From contig NC_079519.1 of NCBI RefSeq assembly GCF_000801105.2, positions 11,096,668-11,160,667 on the forward strand: a stretch of 64,000 bases of DNA. The letters are read 5' to 3'. Shown here piece after piece: positions 58,704 through 64,000 of this stretch; within the stretch, counting starts at the first letter, position 1; the number at the start of each line of letters is the position of its first letter. Below the pieces are notes generated by a model. That model was given only the letters and a program-made list of their open reading frames with translations. It had not been told where the DNA came from and made no database searches. The translations under genes and the position numbers were made by a program. This stretch comes from Raphanus sativus (taxonomy: Eukaryota > Streptophyta > Magnoliopsida > Brassicales > Brassicaceae).

Positions 58704-59900
58704 ATTCCCCCAAACTTAAATCCTTGTTTGTCCTCAAACAATGTCAAGTGTCAAGCACAGGGAGAAATGTTTGAAAGTATGAGAACTCCTATTCTCAACA
58801 ACCATACGTACTTAACCACGAATCTCTAAACCATACAACCATTAAACTAGGACAACACACCCTTACCGGAACCCCACTGACTGCTGTTCAAAACCGACTC
58901 CATACTCTACATCTCAAACCTGCAAAAGCCACACTTTCGAGACAAAAACTCCTTATGTTCAGTTAAGAGTCGCGTGAGCTTCTCATCAAAGGCATGATTT
59001 AGTATGGATGGTCTAGGTGTTGAACATGATATTTAAATGGTGAATGTAAGAGTGTTTAGGAGATACCATATTTTAGACGATGCATAATATCACGCAAAGC
59101 TATCTGCAGGAGAGGACAGATCCATTGATGTCCATAGCCTCTACTCGTTTTTGCTTTCTCTCGAACTACTGCTATGCTCAGGATCAGCCATCAGGCTTCT
59201 CTGTTCATCCTTCTTCTCTTCATCCCTTCAATTTGGTATCCACTCTTTTGCTCGACCTTCCTAGTGGCTCATGTTTTCTTGAATTCTTCTCCTTCTCCAT
59301 CAACTTATACTATGAAAATATATATAATAATAAATTTTGTATCAAAGAGTAAAAGATATGATGATGTGATGAAGAAGGAGGTAACATGTGATGTCTATGT
59401 ATGCCACTGGAGGTTCTGATTCGCACCCATTCTGGTTCTCCATCTATGCTCTTGCGCAGTTTGTTGGTTCTGGAGCGGTTGCTCCCTTAATCCGCTTGCT
59501 CTCCTTTCATATTGAATTTCTATAGCATTAATGAGTAAGAGGCTGCGTTCATACTTTCCTCTCCAACTTTTTTGCACATATGACACTGAAAAACAAGTGC
59601 ATAAAGATAGAAAAAAGATTAAGGTGCAAGGTGAGAACTAGTTAAAAATGAGCTAACCACTCAAGATCAGCAAGATGGATAAAAGGAATAAGAAGTCATA
59701 AGTGTAGTTCTCGTTTCCCTGATCTAGTTCCCATAACAAAAAGAACTGTAGTAAAGATTAGGTTCAAATTAAATAGAGTTAAGTCTACCCAGTGTAACTT
59801 TGACAAGCCGAAAACTTCTGGAGAATCAAGTGAGATAATTTCATGATGTTCCAGGTCCATATGTGTGTCTTTCGTCACTGCTAAGCTCACTGAATAAGAT
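58704..59900 (-). mobile_element. Remnant internal region of the same LTR element
   Basis: Adjacent to the polypurine tract. The minus-strand frame near 59586-59395 is Gln/Arg-rich (RTRMGANQNLQWHT) and may be a leftover of an element protein. No reverse transcriptase or integrase motif is seen. The right border near 59900 is where a CACTA-like end begins. Confidence 0.4.
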
Positions 59901-59901
59901 A

Positions 59902-60140
59902 CACTAGTAAAAATCTTTCGAATAGCCACGGTAGTACCACTGTAAAACCGTGGCTAATTTGAAAAAGCCACTGTTTAGCCACAGTCAGCCACGACTCTTT
60001 AAAAAGGCAAGGTTATTTTTTCCTAGCCCCGATTTAGTCACTAAAAATCATGGTTACTTTAATAACCACAATTTAGCAACGAAAGAACAGTGGCTAATCA
60101 TTAGCCACGAATCAGCCACTTTATTTATGTGGCTATTTAG
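59902..60140 (+). mobile_element. CACTA (En/Spm)-like terminal region
   Basis: Begins CACTAGTAAAAATC and is followed by many direct and inverted copies of TAGCCAC/GTGGCTA and CCACGGT/ACCGTGG, the subterminal repeat pattern where CACTA transposases bind. The opposite end was not found in the window, and the 3-bp target duplication cannot be tested. Confidence 0.5.
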
Positions 60141-60620
60141 TTTTTCTATATCCTAATCCCTAAACCCTAAACCTCAAATTTAGATTATTTATCCTAAATA
60201 TTGAAATCAAAATACAAAGATAATATTTTCAACTTTAATTCTAATTTTAAATTTAAACTCTAAATATAAATTTCTTTAAACTCCATTATAAATCTAAACC
60301 CTAAATCTAATATCATAAACCCTTAAATTAAACCTTACATACAAAAACCATAAATCTAATGTTTTCAAACCACAAACCTTATATCACAAATTAAATAATA
60401 AATATTTAAATCTAATTAAACCTAAATAAACCTAAATATTATATATTTCAAAATCCAAAACATTTATACTTTAAATTATTTAATCTTAGCATTTACATTT
60501 AATCCTTAAGAAATATACTCAGATCCTATTTCTCAAACTATAAACTCTATATTGTACATTATCATTAAACCATGAAGTAATATATCTTAAATTCAAAATA
60601 TTGAAATTGCAAATCTTATC
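60141..60620. repeat. CCCTAAA-like degenerate repeats
   Basis: Starts CCTAATCCCTAAACCCTAAA and continues with scattered CTAAACC, TAAACCT and AACCCTAAAT variants in AT-rich DNA. It is the complement-type counterpart of the repeat at 1-800. Probably interior of the CACTA-like element or an old interstitial telomere-like block. Confidence 0.5.
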
Positions 60621-61023
60621 AATTTTCTTTAGGTTGTGCACTATAATCATAAAGCTAACAACTATAATAAAAAAAGAGAAGAAATACTGAAGTTTAATGA
60701 TAACTCATAAACTAACTTCTCATTGGTCAAAAAAAGAAAGGCACGGATTACCTCATGTTAGATCACAACCATTCACAAAGATCCATCGAACGGCCACAAC
60801 TATACACACACTTTTTATTTTTATTTTTAATTTATTTTCTTATTCTTCCTCTTTTCTCGTCTCTGATTTTTCTAGATCTAAGTTTAAAAAAAAAACTGAA
60901 TCGGAACCAAATAGAATCAAACCGGAATCAAAACCAATAACTAAATGCCCAGGACTAATCTGAATAATTTTGATAAAGATTTAACAAAAATAATATTCGT
61001 GCACAGCGCGGGATTGTATCTAG
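60621..61023 (+). mobile_element. Weak Helitron 3' end, plus strand
   Basis: CAGCGCGGGATTGTATCTAG|T closes at 61023. The stem is poorly preserved, so this is either a decayed end or chance. The stretch before it has an ACCGGAATCAAAACC-like block resembling the edges of the GGTTCGG modules. Confidence 0.35.
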
Positions 61024-62241
61024 TTACACTTTAAAGGTTACTTATTAAAAGTGCTCATTTTAAATATATGTTAGGGATTTCTAACTAATTATTTAGATTG
61101 TATCTAATTTATATTTAGAAAGACCAGAACATATTATCTAGGTGTAAACCGAACTAACCGGTTAATACTCAAATAATTGTAGTAGTTATATTCTTCAATT
61201 GTTAAGATTTACAGAAAAATCGTTGGTTCGTATTTTTTCTAATGTCTGATTAATTATGCATTACACCAATGAGAAATCTTACATAGACGATTATACAAGC
61301 CGAAAATTCTACCACCATACGAGAATACACGTCTGACTGCATCTCTCCGAGCCGTCCTATGAGATCCATGTCCGATAATACATCATGCACCATGATGAAG
61401 ATCTCTTGTAATTATTTACTCCATAATCTGTATAATTTGCATTTTCTGAGGTTTGAACTCTATACTCTTGGTATAGAATCATCGATGAACTCTTAGTCAA
61501 ATTGTTGGTTAGTAGTTATCCTAAGTTTTTTCAGTGTAATATTATATTTTTGGGTTGACTCACTAACATTTCCGGTCAGACTTACAATCATCTGACCGAT
61601 TCTGAGAACATTGTAACAATAATTAGTTTATTATATTAAACCAGCCAGACTCGCTAGGACAGATTTGGTGTCTTCGTAAATTTAAAGGTCACATCCTTTA
61701 TATATTAATAGATAAATATTTAAAAAGTTGTAACATGTATTTATAATAATTACAAAAGATCTTTTCTGAATTTTCACTACATTAAGATGTCAATTAATTT
61801 TACGTGGCAGCTTAATAATCTATTGAAAAAATATTGGTCTAAAATCTAATTGCTAGAGAATATTATATTAACCAAAAATATAAGAAGTTTATATTGTTTT
61901 CTTAAATAAAATCTACGAAGTTACTTAATATGATTAACATATGAGGCAATTAATGATTATGAATAATAAAGACTGATAATAATTTTTTGCATCATTCTTC
62001 ATTTTTGTTAAATTTTATATTATTTAAATAAATTAAAAAATAACATTAACCATATAACTAAAAAACTTTAGATTTTTTCTTATATGTTATATTTTTTATA
62101 TGTTATATTTTGAAATTTTTAAAACGACTTTAAATTACAACACATGTTATAATATTGTGACCAATGGCTTAATGTTTTGGTTATAACAAGATACAAAAGA
62201 TCATAAAATTGTAATATGAATTTTTATTTAATAGATATTCA

Positions 62242-62284
<43 letters not shown>

Positions 62285-63005
62285 TCGTTTAAAATTAAAC
62301 TATGTACCATTTTGTTTTGAGCACAAAACTATTTACCATTTAAAAATACATAAATATGTCAAATTTTAAATTTTCATTGAAAAAGTATTGAGGCTTTAAT
62401 ATTTTAATTCTTAAATTTGCTTCAAAAAAATACCACATCAAATTTTTTGAGATTAATGGTTTAATTTTTTGTTACATCAAATATAGAAATGTTATTAAAA
62501 TATACTATATATTTATGTAAATAACTTTGAAATATAATTATATACCATATAAAATAAATAAAATGATTATTTTGATTTATTTACCATAATTATATTGTAA
62601 ATAAACAAGAGGTATTATTTTTATTTATGTAATTACTCTAATTTCTTATATATTAATTGAGAAACAATTGATTACTCTATTAAGTGTAAGATCTTTAGCA
62701 CTGTTCGAAAATCTTAGAAAAGATTGATAAACTAAGATTTATTTAGAAGTTGTTGAAATCACCTAGCAAGAACATGGATTGCACAACAAATTTGATTTCC
62801 TTTCTAACCATCTTTCTATTCGTCACAACACCGACAAAGAATATTTTAAGTTCAGCTCATTATTTTTCTTAGAACTTTTTTTAATGATTAACTAAATATG
62901 CCACATACATAGTAAAATGTGCTTTTGTTAAAAACTTGCTGCATACTCAAAATGAATACAAATCATCATCATTTTTGTTTAAAATTTTTTCACAATTAAA
63001 AATGT
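61024..63005. other. AT-rich intergenic DNA, nothing recognised
   Basis: No gene-like frames. A TA microsatellite lies at 62245-62279. Composition resembles Helitron 3' halves elsewhere in the window. Confidence 0.45.
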
Positions 63006-63714
63006 AAGGTTGGGCAAAAAATTTGAATCCAAAAAACGGAACAAAGCCGATCCAAAAATAGTACTGAACTTAAACCATAATTGGTTAGATATCCGAGTGA
63101 ATTCAAAAATTTGGTATCTAGAGAAGTGGAACCGAATCCGATCTAAACAAAATATTTTGGGTATCCGAATATATCTGAACAATATTTATATACTTAAATA
63201 TATTAATTATTTTAAATTTAATATATAAAAGAATATAAAATATATAATATGTTTAAAATTGTCCGAAATAATTAGAAATATATAAAATTAATAGTTATAA
63301 ATACATGTTTAAAATAGCTAAGCGATACATAAAATACCTAAAATACTTAAAATATCTATTGATGTATTATTCAAATATTTAAGTTAAACTAATTTTATAT
63401 TAAGTTTAAGTATTTGGCATACATTATTTAAATTTATATGTTCTATAATATTTTTATTTTTAGATTTTGAAAAATTTAAATTATATATGAACTAAATTAA
63501 ATAGATTATCTGAACCGAAACCTGAACCAAATTCACAAATATCCAAACCGAACCTAATCCGCAAGAATCCGAATCGAACCAAATGGTATTCGAATACCCA
63601 CCTCTAATAAAATGTAAAAAAGTTATTGATAACAAAATGTATATTGTTTATAATATTTAAGTACAATATATTTTTACAAAATTCACTCCGCGCAGGGTAC
63701 AGATTATCATCTAG
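63006..63714 (+). mobile_element. GGTTCGG-type block followed by a Helitron 3' end
   Basis: The block starts TAAGGTTGGGCAAAAAATTT and ends ATACCCACCTCTA (63607). It is related to 31826-32453 but in the opposite orientation relative to the Helitron end. Flanks TAAAAATG and ATAAAATG may be a decayed duplication. A Helitron 3' end, GATTATCATCTAG|T, closes at 63714 with a weak GC-rich stem (CCGCGCAGGG). Confidence 0.45.
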
Positions 63715-64000
63715 TGTATAATATTAAGGTTTTGGTTAGATAATCTTTGTAATTTAAATTAATCATTTGTTTTAAATGCAATGATAGAAATTGTAATTAA
63801 AAAGATAAAATCAAGTCTAATTTCAAAAGGTAGTTCAATTTAATAATAAAGATATGTGTCAACAACTTAGAAAGAAACATATCATACTGTGGGAAAGAAA
63901 TCTGAAAGTTGGATTATAATTTTACAATTATGAATTTTCAAAGAAAAAGTAGATGTATTGGAGCAAAAATATTTAAATACACTTAATCAGATAAATGCAA
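63715..64000. other. AT-rich DNA to the window edge
   Basis: Nothing recognised. Confidence 0.5.

Noticed and set aside
59080..59419. 90- and 81-residue plus-strand frames with hydrophobic stretches
   Set aside because: They lie antisense to the LTR-element remnant, overlap each other in two frames and show no recognisable domain.

Overview
This is plant nuclear DNA. The spliced GT-AG genes, the transposon families and three genes recognised from memory all point to a Brassicaceae genome, most likely Brassica or a close relative. Only four host genes look intact. They are separated by long AT-rich stretches built mainly from Helitrons (rolling-circle transposons), with a young Ty1/copia element, a Ty3-type LTR, hAT-like elements, Stowaway MITEs, a SINE and a CACTA-like end.

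Layout. 1-2800: degenerate TTTAGGG-like repeats, an unassigned stretch and a SINE with its target duplication. 3303-9817: two Helitrons joined head to tail on the minus strand, carrying a broken receptor-like kinase fragment and a decayed piece of an unrecognised multi-exon gene. 10047-11086: a GC-rich non-autonomous hAT element. 11763-18281: a head-to-tail run of plus-strand Helitrons with almost no spacer. 19183-21914: a 12-exon gene for a CDCA7/R1-type zinc-finger plus DDT-domain protein. 22170-25062: MITEs and unassigned DNA. 25298-30576: a plus-strand Helitron with a syntaxin-like pseudogene, split by a second Helitron (28214-30227). 31700-34006: another minus-strand Helitron. 34256-35593: a single-exon multi-pass membrane protein gene. 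35761-38790 (minus): a complete HD-ZIP IV gene, recognised as HDG7. 39845-~49195: a Helitron with a kinesin KIN8B fragment, itself hit by a 4.78-kb copia element (44011-48791, TSD aatct). 50870-53005: a Helitron 5' end with an HDG11-like pseudogene whose homeodomain exons are intact. 56908-57195 (minus): a small secreted eight-cysteine lipid-transfer-like protein gene. 57536-58703: a Ty3-type LTR. 59902-64000: a CACTA-like end and Helitron remnants.

The membrane-protein gene, HDG7 and the lipid-transfer-like gene appear to match the Arabidopsis neighbours At5g52180, At5g52170 and At5g52160 (recalled, not searched). If so, about 18 kb of transposons was inserted between HDG7 and its neighbour.

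The most interesting signal is the Helitron population. Several copies share a 5' end with a GACACGTGTC palindrome at a fixed distance (about 70-89 nt) and a 3' hairpin whose stem changes while pairing and a GTA loop are kept. Each carries a different host gene fragment in the Helitron's own orientation. This looks like a gene-capture family with promoter-like 5' ends. All identities come from reading the sequence; no database search was possible.
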